Made by a program: the position numbers and the translations under genes. A stretch of DNA of 64,000 nt from NCBI GenBank assembly GCA_015689775.1, contig WVSR01000001.1, positions 559,501 to 623,500 of the forward strand. The letters are read 5' to 3'. Numbering within the stretch: the stretch's first letter is position 1; each line of letters opens with the position of its first letter. Below are positions 44,631-54,586 of this stretch, piece by piece. The notes under the pieces are model-generated. The model saw nothing but the letters and a program-made list of their open reading frames with translations, made no database searches and was not told where the DNA came from. The stretch comes from Rhodobacterales bacterium LSUCC0387. GTDB lineage: Bacteria > Pseudomonadota > Alphaproteobacteria > Rhodobacterales > Rhodobacteraceae.

Positions 44631-44639
44631 CCTTTGTGG

Positions 44640-46391
44640 TTAATCGTCTTCGAACGGATCCCATTCATCTTCGATCTCGGGCAAGGCCTCGACCGCAGAA
44701 TGGGCGTGAATATCTGTGTGACTACGAATATCTGTAATTTTGGCTTGTGGAAATGCCAAGAGGACGGCCTGCATCAGCGGATGGTCTTTGGTATCGTTTT
44801 CAAGCTCGATACGCTCGGCATTCGCTTGTTCTTCGATGGTGGGTCTGCCGCCCGTAGAAACTACCGAAACTACCCATCTTGTCCCTGTCCATTGCGTCAA
44901 GCGTTGGCCAAGGCGTGGCCCTAAATCGTCTGGCGCGCGGTCAGTGGGTTCGAATTCAATGCGACCCGTGCGATAGGAGGCCAAGCGCAAAGTGGTCTTA
45001 ACCTCAACCAACAGTTTGATGTCGCGCATCTCTTCGATCAATGCGACCACATGCTCAAAAGTCGGGTATCGGGCCAAAAGCGCTTCTGGGGCCTCAGAAA
45101 GGGCTGCTTGCGGTGCGCCATTTGTGCCGCCTGTGCTGCTTGAAAGGCTTGAGCCTTGCGCAGGTGTGCCATGCGATCCGCCTTGTGTGGCGGCGGGCCC
45201 GCGCGGTGGTGCGGCAGGGGGCGGTGTTGTGGATTGCAGCTTACGGATCAAATCATCGGGGCTTGGCAATTCGGCCACATGGGTGAGGCGGATAACGGCC
45301 ATTTCAGCGGCCATCATCGCATTGGGGGCAAAAGCCACTTCCTCAAGCGACTTGAGCAGCATCTGCCACATCCGCGACAAGGCGCGCATTTGCAAATCCC
45401 CCGATAGCGCCACCCCGCGGCTGCGCTCATCTGGAGAAATGGAGGGGTCTTCTGCCGTTTCAGGCGAGATTTTCACAACTGACAGCCAATGGGTGATATC
45501 GGCCAAATCCCGCAGAACTGCCATTGGGTCAGCGCCATCAGCGTATTGCGTGGCCAATTCATCCAATGCACCCTTGGCATCGCCGCGCATGATCATCTGA
45601 AACAGATCCATAACCCGCCCGCGATCTGCAAGACCAAGCATCGCGCGCACTTGTTCCGAGCTGGTATCGCCTGCGCCATGGGAAATTGCCTGATCCAACA
45701 GGCTGAGCGCATCGCGCACAGACCCTTCCGCCGCGCGCGTGATCAGGGCCAAGGCTTCGTCCGTGATTTCGGCTTTTTCCAGATCCGAGATTTTGCGCAA
45801 ATGCGTGATCATCACCTCAGGCTCGATGCGGCGCAGATCAAACCGCTGGCAGCGCGATAATACGGTGACAGGCACTTTGCGAATCTCTGTGGTCGCAAAG
45901 ATGAATTTCACATGGGCAGGCGGTTCTTCCAATGTCTTGAGAAGCGCGTTGAACGCGCTGTTCGACAGCATGTGAACCTCGTCAATTATGTAAATTTTAT
46001 AGCGCGCGCTGGCAGAGCGATAATTGACGCTTTCGATGATCTCGCGGATGTCATTCACGCCAGTGCGTGAAGCCGCGTCCATTTCCATGACATCGAAATG
46101 GCGCCCTTCGGCAATAGATTTGCAATGTTCGCATTGCCCGCAGGGTTCAGTCGTAGGCTTGCCCGCACCATCAGGGCCAATGCAGTTTAGGCCTTTGGCA
46201 ATAATCCGTGCGGTGGTCGTTTTCCCTGTGCCGCGAATGCCCGTCAGGATGAAGGCTTGCGCGATGCGATCGGCGGCAAACGCGTTTTTCAGTGTCCGCA
46301 CCATGGCCTCTTGCCCGATCAAATCGGCGAAACTTGCGGGGCGATATCTGCGCGCAAGCACCTGATAGGCTTGATCGGTGGTTTGGGTCAT
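44640..46391 (-). CDS. dnaX: DNA polymerase III subunit gamma/tau
   Basis: A 583-residue clamp-loader ATPase. Walker A is GIRGTGKTTTAR (about 46-57), the zinc module is CGQCEHCKS, Walker B is in YIIDEVHMLS with the sensor segment FIFATTEIRKVPVTVLSRCQRFD. The C-terminal part has a Pro/Ala/Gly linker (PPPAAPPRGPAATQGG) and a tau-like domain. A TTG at 46403 would add four residues. First of the dnaX-ybaB-recR operon. No clear slippery heptamer for a gamma form was noticed. Confidence 0.95.
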   Translation of the reverse strand: MTQTTDQAYQVLARRYRPASFADLIGQEAMVRTLKNAFAADRIAQAFILTGIRGTGKTTTARIIAKGLNCIGPDGAGKPTTEPCGQCEHCKSIAEGRHFDVMEMDAASRTGVNDIREIIESVNYRSASARYKIYIIDEVHMLSNSAFNALLKTLEEPPAHVKFIFATTEIRKVPVTVLSRCQRFDLRRIEPEVMITHLRKISDLEKAEITDEALALITRAAEGSVRDALSLLDQAISHGAGDTSSEQVRAMLGLADRGRVMDLFQMIMRGDAKGALDELATQYADGADPMAVLRDLADITHWLSVVKISPETAEDPSISPDERSRGVALSGDLQMRALSRMWQMLLKSLEEVAFAPNAMMAAEMAVIRLTHVAELPSPDDLIRKLQSTTPPPAAPPRGPAATQGGSHGTPAQGSSLSSSTGGTNGAPQAALSEAPEALLARYPTFEHVVALIEEMRDIKLLVEVKTTLRLASYRTGRIEFEPTDRAPDDLGPRLGQRLTQWTGTRWVVSVVSTGGRPTIEEQANAERIELENDTKDHPLMQAVLLAFPQAKITDIRSHTDIHAHSAVEALPEIEDEWDPFEDD

Positions 46392-46521
46392 ACGGTTTTC
46401 CAACGGCTCTTGACGGTTTTTGCTTGGCAGAACGGCGCCCTGCCTGCAGGGTTAGTAGCAAACTAGGCGCAGATGAGCGGCGCGGCAACCGCTTCCTGCG
46501 CGCAAAGCAAGCGGGGACGCG

Positions 46522-46839
46522 ATGAGCGATAGATCACGGCTTTTGATATTCCTGTTTTTGATCATGGCCAGCGTCTTTGTGGCGCTGGTTCATCTATGGG
46601 CCGCCCTTGTTGAGGGCGGGTTTCGGGCCATCCCGCTTTCGGTGGTGTCGATCTTTGTGTTGATCCATCTGCCCGGCACGGCCGCAGGTATTTGGTTATG
46701 GCGCCAAGGGGCCTTGGGGCGGATGCGCTATTTGGTGCATGGGCTGACCCTCTATTTTTGCGTGGCCCTGTTTTTCGCGATGGCGGGTAATTTTATTTGG
46801 GCTTCAATCGTGAATGGCCTTTATGATGGGGGCAGCTGA
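46522..46839 (+). CDS. Small three-helix membrane protein
   Basis: A 105-residue hydrophobic protein with three predicted helices (about 7-27, 38-60 and 70-95) and short loops. Starts with MSDRSRLLIFLFLIM. No family recognised; function unknown. Divergent from dnaX, and followed by a gap with the SRP RNA. Confidence 0.65.
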   Translation: MSDRSRLLIFLFLIMASVFVALVHLWAALVEGGFRAIPLSVVSIFVLIHLPGTAAGIWLWRQGALGRMRYLVHGLTLYFCVALFFAMAGNFIWASIVNGLYDGGS

Positions 46840-47005
46840 CGTCTCTACGCTTCGTGCAGAGTGATCTCTGACCATCCTGATATCAAGGAGGCTAAGGCGG
46901 CTTATTGAAGCCAGTTTCCTAAAATTCTACAATCCAATCTACGGTCTGGTTGCTCTTTCGCACAGCACTAAGAGGTTGCATTGCAATTTCAATAAGTGAA
47001 AGGGT

Positions 47006-47099
47006 GAGAGGCTGGACCACGACCCAAGCGGGACTCGTTACGGCTGCTTCCTTCCGGATCTGACCGGGTTGGCGAGGAGCCTGTCCGCGCCAACCTCTC
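47006..47099 (-). ncRNA. ffs: Bacterial signal recognition particle RNA (4.5S RNA)
   Basis: On the complement the strand contains GGTCAGATCCGGAAGGAAGC, the universally conserved Ffh-binding tip of SRP RNA. Ends pair as GAGAGG with CCTCTC, and the sides GGTTGGC/GCCAACC and GACCACGACCC complement form the long hairpin. Length 94 nt matches small bacterial SRP RNA. The flanks 46840-47005 and 47100-47338 hold no convincing gene. Confidence 0.95.
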
Positions 47100-47338
47100 G
47101 CTAGTCAGTTAGTCAATATTCGCTTTTGTTGCAAGGGCCGCGGTGAAAGTTAGGGCTAAAGCGTTATCTTCAGACGCTCAGATCGCGCTGTCGTTGTACG
47201 ATATGTTCCGTAGAAAAATCTTATCCCATAATGATGGAGCCAACATAAAACCAAAGGAGTTAGGCCACGCAATCCCATTCTTGTTGCACACCGTTCACGT
47301 CTCTGTAAGCTTCGGGCGCGAAACGAGGATCAGATCAC

Positions 47339-48322
47339 ATGCCCCTTTTACAAACTGCCTCTGCGGTCACCTTCGGTGGATCGGATTTAGATCGTGCTGC
47401 GTATTTGCGGGATGATCCTGTGAAATTGGGGCACATCGCGAAGGCTTATATTTTGGTTCTGTGGCGTGGCAAGGTGTTATGTCAGTGCGATGCGGAAACG
47501 GGTCTGGATTCCTTGTGTTTTTTGCCAAAAGATGCGCCGCTTTTGCGAGGTCTGGCAGATGAGACGCGGTTGTTTTTGGGCCTGTCCGAGGATGGAGTGG
47601 CCTATTTTGCGCAAGAGCTGAGCCATTGGGAACCTGAATTGCCAGAAGGGGTCAACCTTAATTCTTTTGTTGATCTGTCCGAGCAGGCCCATCCAGATGC
47701 GCCTGAGGGTGCGGTGTTTTTGGAATTGCGCAGTATCATGATCACCCTTACCCCGCGCGCGGCAGAATTGGCGGCAACAGCCCGCGCTTTGTTGAATTGG
47801 CACAGCTCGCACCTCTATTGCGCCAAATGTGGCAGTCCTTCGCGTATCGTGCAGGCAGGGTGGCAGCGCAAGTGCCCTGCCTGTGGCGCCTCGCATTTCC
47901 CGCGCACGGATCCCGTGGTGATCATGCTCGTGACCTATGGTGATCAAATTTTATTGGGGCGTTCGCATGGTTGGCCCGAAGGGATGTATTCCGCACTTGC
48001 AGGGTTTGTCGAGCCTGGTGAAACAATCGAGGCCGCCGTGCGCCGCGAAGTGTTAGAAGAAGCGGGGATCACCACATCCGAAGTGCGCTATGTTGCTAAT
48101 CAACCTTGGCCTTACCCTAACTCTTTGATGTTTGGCTGCCTAGCCACGGCCACAAACACAAAGATCACGGTTGATCCAAATGAATTGGACGATGCGCGAT
48201 GGTTAAGTCGCCAAGAGGCGATGGATGTCTTTTGTGGGTCACACCCAGAAATATCTTCGCCGCGCAAAGGCGCAATCGCGCGATTTTTGCTGGAAAACTG
48301 GCTCGCAGATCGGTTCATGTAG
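47339..48322 (+). CDS. nudC: NAD(+) diphosphatase / RNA decapping Nudix hydrolase
   Basis: A 327-residue NudC. It carries the zinc ribbon (CAKCGSPSR, then CPACGASHFPR), the Nudix box GFVEPGETIEAAVRREVLEEAG and the NudC-specific NQPWPYPNSLM (normally S-Q-P-W-P-F-P-x-S). It cleaves NADH or NAD to NMN and AMP and removes NAD caps from RNA. GAGGAT is before the ATG at 47339. Confidence 0.95.
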   Translation: MPLLQTASAVTFGGSDLDRAAYLRDDPVKLGHIAKAYILVLWRGKVLCQCDAETGLDSLCFLPKDAPLLRGLADETRLFLGLSEDGVAYFAQELSHWEPELPEGVNLNSFVDLSEQAHPDAPEGAVFLELRSIMITLTPRAAELAATARALLNWHSSHLYCAKCGSPSRIVQAGWQRKCPACGASHFPRTDPVVIMLVTYGDQILLGRSHGWPEGMYSALAGFVEPGETIEAAVRREVLEEAGITTSEVRYVANQPWPYPNSLMFGCLATATNTKITVDPNELDDARWLSRQEAMDVFCGSHPEISSPRKGAIARFLLENWLADRFM

Positions 48323-48416
48323 GCCACAAACGGCGCGCGACTGAGGCGGTCTTTGGCCACGCACCCCTCATTCACAGCGCGCAAAAGATCGACGTATAGC
48401 ATTGGGGTGAGCAGCG

Positions 48417-48887
48417 ATGAAATTCAAAGCTACCGAAGATGTTGATGCGTCGCTGGAAATCGTGTTTGAGCGATTTTGCGATTTTGCTCAGAACGAAGCC
48501 GATTTGACGGGACGCGGCGCCAAGCTTGTGCGTGAAGGCGGGTGGCTGCAGCCGCGCATAGGCATGGGGTGGTCAGGTGAGATCAAACTGCGCGGCGGCG
48601 CGCGTCCTGTCGCTTCGCAGATCACATATTTTATCCAGGAAGAGGTGATGGTAATCGAAAGCCAAATCGGGGTGATGTAAACAATCTATGAGCGGCGCTT
48701 CCAAGGCATCAATCCACAAATGTCGCGTGTCAGCGCGACCTTGGAGTTGAAGCCAACCACATTAAGTGCGCGGCTTGTGATCCAATCTTTGAAACTTGCG
48801 CGGGGCCGCGTTTTGCAACGGACGACGGGGTATTTGGTACGTCGTGGCAATGAGTTTGAGGCAGAATATCGCGCCTCGTTGGGCTAG
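48417..48887 (+). pseudogene. SRPBCC (START-like) family protein, broken by an in-frame TAA
   Basis: The frame from 48417 encodes MKFKATEDVDASLEIVFERF and continues to a TAA at 48678-48680. In the same frame it goes on without other stops to TAG at 48885-48887, through ATLELKPTTLSARLVIQSLK, a conserved C-terminal part of these Rhodobacteraceae SRPBCC proteins as I recall them. The whole would be 156 residues, the usual size. A single base change thus cuts off the second half of the fold. A short 87-residue product is unlikely to fold. Function of the family here unknown (lipid-like ligand binding). Confidence 0.78.
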
Positions 48888-48889
48888 GT

Positions 48890-49810
48890 TTAGCCGTGCG
48901 GGGTCATGGCCTTGCGTTGGCGCGCGCGCTCTATCCCCAATTGCCGTTCTCTTAGAATGATGGCGATCCCTGCCGTGATAATGATGGCCGCGCCCACCAG
49001 CATGGTTGTGCTTGGGATCTCGTCAAAGATAATATAGCCCGCCGCAAGCGCCAAGAGCATTGAGCTATATTCAAATGGTGCAATCAAAGAAGCATCGGCT
49101 TCGCGATAGCTTGAGGTTAGCAGAATCTGACCCACGCCGCCTAAAATCCCAGCCAAGATCAAGAGCAGCGCTTCGCGAGGCGCAGGAATGGCCCACCCCC
49201 ATGGTAGGGTCAAAAGGGACATTAAGGTCGCCGTGATTGAGAACCAAAAAACTATTGCCGATGTGGTTTCCGTAGCAACCATTTTTCGTACAAACACCTG
49301 CGCAAGGGCTGCGCATACAGCGCTCATCAAGACAATCATCGCGCCAAGCGCTTCGGCATGGGTCGTGTCAGCCCGGCCAAGGCTGATGCGCGGAGAGAGA
49401 ACAATTACCACGCCCACCATCCCCAAAGCCACCATGCTCAGGCGGAAGAGCCGCACATCTTCGCCCAAGAACATGGCTGCAAATACAACCACCAAAATTG
49501 GAGCGGCATATCCAATCGCGGTTACTTCGGGCAACGGCAAAAGGCCGAGCCCTGCGAACCCAAGCCCCATCGCACTGGTGCCCACAACCCCACGCCAAAC
49601 ATGGCCGAAGGGCGAGACTGTACGCAGGCCGGTTGACAATTCATGCCGCATCCAGAGCCATGCGATGATCACAGGCAGTGCAAAAAACGACCGAAAGAAT
49701 ACGGCCTGACCCGGCGGCACATGGTCAGAGGTGGCTTTGATCAACGATGCCATTGCCACGAAAACGCATACAGATGCGATTTTTAGGGTAATGCCGCGAA
49801 GGGGGTTCAT
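48890..49810 (-). CDS. DMT-superfamily (EamA) transporter
   Basis: A 306-residue, ten-helix exporter with two EamA repeats (KATSDHVPPGQAVFFRSFF in the first and ALAQVFVRKMVATETTSAIVFWF in the second). Start at 49810 (MNPLRG) gives the family N-terminus; the frame opens 20 codons upstream. Substrate unknown. Distinct in sequence from the DMT protein at 430. Confidence 0.87.
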   Translation of the reverse strand: MNPLRGITLKIASVCVFVAMASLIKATSDHVPPGQAVFFRSFFALPVIIAWLWMRHELSTGLRTVSPFGHVWRGVVGTSAMGLGFAGLGLLPLPEVTAIGYAAPILVVVFAAMFLGEDVRLFRLSMVALGMVGVVIVLSPRISLGRADTTHAEALGAMIVLMSAVCAALAQVFVRKMVATETTSAIVFWFSITATLMSLLTLPWGWAIPAPREALLLILAGILGGVGQILLTSSYREADASLIAPFEYSSMLLALAAGYIIFDEIPSTTMLVGAAIIITAGIAIILRERQLGIERARQRKAMTPHG

Positions 49811-49882
49811 GTGAGGGGCGCTCGCGCAAATCTTGTGTCGCCGCAAACCTTGCGCGAGGCCCGATAGCAATGCAAGGGCGGA

Positions 49883-50737
49883 TTAGGCCCCGTAATCGCG
49901 GCTTGGATCAGCGGGATAGCTGCCTAAGATTCGCAACTCGCTGGTGAAATATTCCAACTCTTCCAAGGCCAATTGCACGGCGCGATCATCGGGGTGCCCT
50001 TCGATATCGGCATAAAATTGTGTCGCCGAGAACGATCCCCCGACCATGTAGCTTTCGAGCTTGGTCATGTTAACGCCATTGGTCGCAAAGCCGCCCATGG
50101 CCTTGTAAAGGGCAGCAGGGATATTACGCACGCGAAAGACGAAGGTGGTCATCATATGTCCCGCGCGCGGGCGCAGATCGGCCTTTGGCTCCATGATCAA
50201 GAATCGCGTGCGGTTGCAGTCTTGATCCTCGATATGGCGGGCCAAAATATCGAGATCATAGATTTCAGCGGCAAGTTCCGATGCAAGGGCGGTCTTGGTC
50301 CGGTCACCCCATGTTGCAACATCGCGCGCGGCGCGGGCATTATCGGTAGTCACACAACCTTTAATATTGTTTTCTATCAAGAATTTTGAGCATTGCGGTA
50401 AAAGAACCAGATGCGACCATGCCTCTTTAACGTCAGAAATATGGCTGCCTTTGACACCTAAGAGATTGATGTGAACGCGCACAAATGCCTCGCCCACGAT
50501 ATAAAGGCCACTTTCAGGCAACAGGCGATGAATATCGGCCACGCGGCCATAGGTGGTGTTTTCTACGGGCACCATCGCGGCTTGAGCATCGCCTTTGCGC
50601 ACTGCATCTATCGTGTCATCAAAGCTTGCACAGGGCAGCACATCCCAATCGGGGCGTGCTTCGCGGCACGCTTGGTGAGAATAGGCGCCAAGCTCTCCTT
50701 GAAAGGCGATGCGGCGTGAGTTTGCTGTAGAAGTCAT
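49883..50737 (-). CDS. pheA: Prephenate dehydratase
   Basis: A 284-residue monofunctional enzyme converting prephenate to phenylpyruvate. It shows FQGELGAYSHQA at the start, MVPVENTTYGRVADIHRLL, the catalytic N-R-T-R-F segment (QDCNRTRFLIM) and a C-terminal ACT domain (TTFVFRVRNIPAALYKAMGGF; the phenylalanine motif is ESYM here, ESRP in many). No chorismate mutase domain. Divergent from the cytochrome gene. Confidence 0.94.
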   Translation of the reverse strand: MTSTANSRRIAFQGELGAYSHQACREARPDWDVLPCASFDDTIDAVRKGDAQAAMVPVENTTYGRVADIHRLLPESGLYIVGEAFVRVHINLLGVKGSHISDVKEAWSHLVLLPQCSKFLIENNIKGCVTTDNARAARDVATWGDRTKTALASELAAEIYDLDILARHIEDQDCNRTRFLIMEPKADLRPRAGHMMTTFVFRVRNIPAALYKAMGGFATNGVNMTKLESYMVGGSFSATQFYADIEGHPDDRAVQLALEELEYFTSELRILGSYPADPSRDYGA

Positions 50738-50841
50738 AATAAATCTTTCAGATGGGCGTTCTGTCGCGCTTCCTATACCTTGCCATCTTATGATGGAAGA
50801 CGATAGATAGCCTTCAACTCGGGCTAGATAACGGGAACGAC

Positions 50842-51369
50842 ATGTTTGATACTATGACCATCACGAAAGCAGGCGGATCACTTTGCGCGGCCCTGCTTGC
50901 ACTTCTCCTCGCCGGTTGGGCCAGTGACGGGCTTTATTCCGTTGGTACTGCAAGCCATGGTGGAGAATATGTTAGCGGCTATCCGATTGAAGTGGCCGAT
51001 GCCGGTAGCGCCGAACCTGCCGAAGAGGTGGTTGAGGTTGCCTTTGCAGATGTATACGCCGTCGCAGATGCGAGCGCGGGCGAAGGCCTGTATCGTCAGT
51101 GTCAGGCGTGCCATTCGCTTGAGCAAGGTGCCAATGGTGTAGGACCTTACCTTTATGGCGTTGTTGGCCGCAAAAAGCATTCCGTTGACGGGTTCAATTA
51201 TTCTGATGGCATCCGTGCCTTGGAAGGTGATTGGACACCCGAGAGCCTCAATGGGTTTTTGGAAGCGCCCCGCGAATACGCACCCGGCACTGCCATGGCC
51301 TATAACGGCATGAGCAAAGTCGAAGACCGTGCAAATCTTATTGCCTATCTCTCGACCATCGGCAACTAA
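50842..51369 (+). CDS. Membrane-anchored class I cytochrome c (cytochrome cy type)
   Basis: A 175-residue cytochrome with an N-terminal helix (about 13-27) that likely stays as anchor, a flexible acidic Ala/Glu/Val linker (about 48-75) and a heme domain. The heme site is CQACH (87-91), and the Met ligand is in PGTAM (Met152). Such anchored cytochromes carry electrons from bc1 to cbb3 or aa3 oxidase. Own terminator follows. The short linker resembles cytochrome cy of Rhodobacter. Confidence 0.9.
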   Translation: MFDTMTITKAGGSLCAALLALLLAGWASDGLYSVGTASHGGEYVSGYPIEVADAGSAEPAEEVVEVAFADVYAVADASAGEGLYRQCQACHSLEQGANGVGPYLYGVVGRKKHSVDGFNYSDGIRALEGDWTPESLNGFLEAPREYAPGTAMAYNGMSKVEDRANLIAYLSTIGN

Positions 51370-51399
51370 GCCCTTCGCTGGAGATCGAATTTTACAGAG

Positions 51400-51431
51400 G
51401 GCCGCCCTGATATGGGGCGGCCTTTCTTATT
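51400..51431 (+). terminator. Intrinsic terminator after the cytochrome c gene
   Basis: GGCCGCCC (51400-51407) and GGGCGGCC (51415-51422) form an 8-base stem with a 7-base loop, followed by TTTCTTATT. It is 31 bases after the stop. Confidence 0.87.
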
Positions 51432-51550
51432 CCCAGGTTCGCGCGCAAACTTCATGAGGTCTGGTTCTTTGCGGTGTGATCGCTAAGTTATTGGGAAATG
51501 ACAAATCGCCCTACATGGGCGCACTAAGAGACAATGGTCGGGAGGTTACG

Positions 51551-53422
51551 ATGCGCGAGAGACAGATGATGCCAAAATCCTTGGCAACGGGCCTGATGGG
51601 GGCTGTGATTTTTGGCATGGGTGTAACGCAGGCATTGGGGCAAGACTTGATCGAAACCCATGCCATATCGACCTTCGGAACACCGAAATACGTCGCGGAT
51701 TTTGAGCATCTCGACTATGTTAACCCAGATGCACCGCAAGGCGGGGAGATGTCTTTTTCTTGGCCCTCTGGCACGTTTGACTCGCTACACCCTTATACGC
51801 GCGTGGGTAATTCGGCGGTTTTGTCCTCGATTTTCTTTGAATCCTTGCTGACAGGCACGGCGGATGAAATCGGCGCCTCTTATTGCCTGTTATGCGCAAC
51901 TATGCGGTTTCCTGAGAACCGTGACTATGTGATTTTTACCCTAAGGCCAGAGGTGCAATTCTCAGATGGCACGCCTGTCACCTCGGATGATGTGCTGTTC
52001 TCTTACGAAATTCTGCGCGATGAGGGTTTGCCATCCTTCCGTGCATCTCTGCCCATGACTATTGAAAGTGCGGAGGTTTTGGGCCCGCGCGAGATCAAAT
52101 TCACCTTCAATCCCGAAAGCCCGCTGCGTGGTCGGATTGAGGCGGCGGGTGGCTTGCCCGTTTTCAGCCGTGCGAGCCATGAGGCATCAGGTTTGGCCTT
52201 TGAAGACAGCCGCCTCACGCCCCTCATCGGCTCTGGGCCTTATGTTTTGGGCGAAGCGGATCCGGGTCAACGTGTGGTCTATGTTCGCAATCGGGACTAT
52301 TGGGGAAATGATCTGCCCATCAATCGCGGGCGAAACAATTTCGATAGCATCCGAATTGAATATTATGGCGATGCGATTGCCGCCTTTGAGGGGTTTAAGG
52401 CGGGCAATTACCTGTTCCGTCAGGAATCCAGCAGCCAAACTTGGGCCACGGGTTATGATTTCCCGCGTTTGAATGATGGGATCATTATTCGCGAAGAATT
52501 GCACGATGGGTCGACCACTTCGGGTCAAAGCTTTGCGATGAATTTGCGGCGCGAAAAATTCGCTGACCCGCGTGTGCGCGAAGCGATTGCGTTGATGTTC
52601 AATTTTGAATGGACGAACCAGACCTTGTTCTATGGACTTTACGCGCCGAATACGAGTTTCTGGGAAAACACATATTTGGCCGCGCATGGCCTGCCATCTG
52701 AAGCTGAGTTGGCGCTTCTAGACCCATTGCGGGATCAACTGCCTGCGCGGGTCTTTACCGAAGATGCCTTTGCCACCCCGCCGTCTGATCCTGATCGCAG
52801 TCTCGACCGCCGCGCCGCGCGCCGTGCCTCTGCCTTGCTTGAGGAGGCGGGATGGGTCGTTGGTGGTGATGGGATGCTGCGTGACGCAAATGGCGCAACA
52901 TTGGATGTGGAATTCCTGAATGCCAGTCCGTTGTTTGATCGGATCATCAACCCCTATGTCGAAAACCTACAGGCGATTGGGGTGAACGCCATTTTGACCC
53001 GCGTTGACCCTGCGCAATTGCAACAGCGGCAACGAGATGCGGATTTTGACGTTGTCACGGATCACTTCCCTATGGGCTTTGAGCCGGGATCAGGGTTGCG
53101 CCAATATTTTGGGTCGCTTGGGGCGGATGAGTCGCTTTTTAACGTCATGGGTTTGACCGATGAGGGTGTTGATGCCTTGATCGAAAAAGTGGTCGATGCC
53201 GAAACGCAAGAGGAGTTGACCCCCGCCGTGCAGGCGCTTGACCGCGTGCTGCGTGCCCATGTCTTCCGCGTGCCTCAATGGTATAACCCCAACCATTGGG
53301 TCGCCTATTATGACATCTATCGCTATCCCGACACGCTGCCGCCCTATGATCTTGGCTTCCTCGATTTCTGGTGGGTTGATCCCGCGGCTGAAGCCGCGCT
53401 CGAAGAACAAGGCGTGTTGTAA
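51551..53422 (+). CDS. yejA: Peptide ABC transporter substrate-binding protein (YejA-like)
   Basis: A 623-residue family 5 binding protein with a signal peptide (about 8-30, TQALGQ). Family marks include [49 protein letters not shown] and the C-terminal [16 protein letters not shown]. These and the following yejB-yejE-yejF make it the receptor of the Yej importer, which takes up short peptides and microcin C. GGAGG precedes the ATG at 51551; the frame opens 25 codons earlier. Confidence 0.93.
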   Translation: MRERQMMPKSLATGLMGAVIFGMGVTQALGQDLIETHAISTFGTPKYVADFEHLDYVNPDAPQGGEMSFSWPSGTFDSLHPYTRVGNSAVLSSIFFESLLTGTADEIGASYCLLCATMRFPENRDYVIFTLRPEVQFSDGTPVTSDDVLFSYEILRDEGLPSFRASLPMTIESAEVLGPREIKFTFNPESPLRGRIEAAGGLPVFSRASHEASGLAFEDSRLTPLIGSGPYVLGEADPGQRVVYVRNRDYWGNDLPINRGRNNFDSIRIEYYGDAIAAFEGFKAGNYLFRQESSSQTWATGYDFPRLNDGIIIREELHDGSTTSGQSFAMNLRREKFADPRVREAIALMFNFEWTNQTLFYGLYAPNTSFWENTYLAAHGLPSEAELALLDPLRDQLPARVFTEDAFATPPSDPDRSLDRRAARRASALLEEAGWVVGGDGMLRDANGATLDVEFLNASPLFDRIINPYVENLQAIGVNAILTRVDPAQLQQRQRDADFDVVTDHFPMGFEPGSGLRQYFGSLGADESLFNVMGLTDEGVDALIEKVVDAETQEELTPAVQALDRVLRAHVFRVPQWYNPNHWVAYYDIYRYPDTLPPYDLGFLDFWWVDPAAEAALEEQGVL

Positions 53423-53427
53423 GCTTT

Positions 53428-54582
53428 ATGGCAAGCTATATCCTCAGACGTCTTTTGCTGATGATCCCCACATTATTGGGGATCATGGTGATCAATTTCG
53501 CCCTTGTGCAATTCGTGCCGGGCGGGCCGATTGAGCAGGTGATCGCACAGCTTGAGGGGGAAGGGGATGTATTTGCAGGCATTTCTGGCGGCGGCGGTGA
53601 TGCAGGCGCGCAGATGGAGCAGGTCGGCAGCGATTACCAAGGCGCGCGCGGCTTGCCGCCGCAATTTTTGGATCAGCTGAAGCTAGAATTTAACTTCGCG
53701 CGCCTTGTTTGCGAAGATGGGTTTACGGGCACCCCTTCGTTGCGTGCGCCAGAATGTGTGGCCGAAGACATCCCTGCGATGGAGCGGTTTTTTCTTATGA
53801 TGGGGGATTATCTGCGCTTTGATTTTGGCGACAGTTATTTCCGTTCAATCTCTGTGGTGGATTTGGTGATCGAGAAATTGCCTGTCTCCATCACCTTGGG
53901 GCTGTGGTCGACCCTCATTGCCTATTTGGTCTCGATCCCGCTTGGCATCCGTAAGGCGGTGCGCGATGGCAGCCGCTTTGATACTTGGACAAGCGGGTTG
54001 ATCATCGTGGCCTATGCGATCCCTGGGTTTCTGTTTGCGATTTTGCTGTTGGTTTTGTTGGCGGGGGGCAGTTATTTTCAGATTTTCCCGCTGCGTGGTC
54101 TGACTTCGGATAATTGGGAAGATCTGAGCCTCTTGGGTAAGATCGGGGATTATTTCTGGCACATCACCCTACCTGTGCTCGCCTCAACCATTGCAGCTTT
54201 TGCCACGCTGACGCTTTTGACTAAGAACAGCTTTTTGGACGAGATCAAAAAGCAATATGTCATGACAGCCAAGGCAAAGGGGCTGTCGGAGGGGCGGGTG
54301 CTTTATGGGCATGTGTTCCGCAATGCAATGCTGATTGTCATCGCGGGCTTTCCCGCGGTTTTTGTGTCGGTATTTTTTGGTGGCTCACTGATCATCGAGA
54401 CGATTTTTTCCCTCGATGGTTTGGGGCGTTTGGGCTTTGAAGCGGCTGTGAGCCGTGATTACCCCGTGATTTTCGGAACGCTTTTTGTGTTTGGGCTGAT
54501 TGGTCTGGTCGTGGGGATCTTGTCCGATCTGATGTATGTTTGGATCGACCCGCGCATTGATTTTGAGACGCGGGAGGTGTGA
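53428..54582 (+). CDS. yejB: Peptide ABC transporter permease YejB
   Basis: A 384-residue inner-membrane permease with six helices. The EAA loop lies in [25 protein letters not shown], read here as [20 protein letters not shown] (about 287-306). A periplasmic insertion of about 100 residues (50-150, Gly/Glu-rich start, two Cys) after helix 1 is typical of YejB. Starts 5 bases after yejA. Confidence 0.94.
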   Translation: MASYILRRLLLMIPTLLGIMVINFALVQFVPGGPIEQVIAQLEGEGDVFAGISGGGGDAGAQMEQVGSDYQGARGLPPQFLDQLKLEFNFARLVCEDGFTGTPSLRAPECVAEDIPAMERFFLMMGDYLRFDFGDSYFRSISVVDLVIEKLPVSITLGLWSTLIAYLVSIPLGIRKAVRDGSRFDTWTSGLIIVAYAIPGFLFAILLLVLLAGGSYFQIFPLRGLTSDNWEDLSLLGKIGDYFWHITLPVLASTIAAFATLTLLTKNSFLDEIKKQYVMTAKAKGLSEGRVLYGHVFRNAMLIVIAGFPAVFVSVFFGGSLIIETIFSLDGLGRLGFEAAVSRDYPVIFGTLFVFGLIGLVVGILSDLMYVWIDPRIDFETREV

Positions 54583-54586
54583 GCGC

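Noticed and set aside
47143-47415. 90-residue frame before nudC
   Set aside because: Overlaps the nudC start region in another frame, has no ribosome site and no recognisable features.
40572-48680. Recoded TAA (altered genetic code or selenocysteine-like insertion)
   Set aside because: TAA ends other genes normally here (for example gap2 at 42070), and only two isolated genes have internal TAA, so point mutation is simpler.
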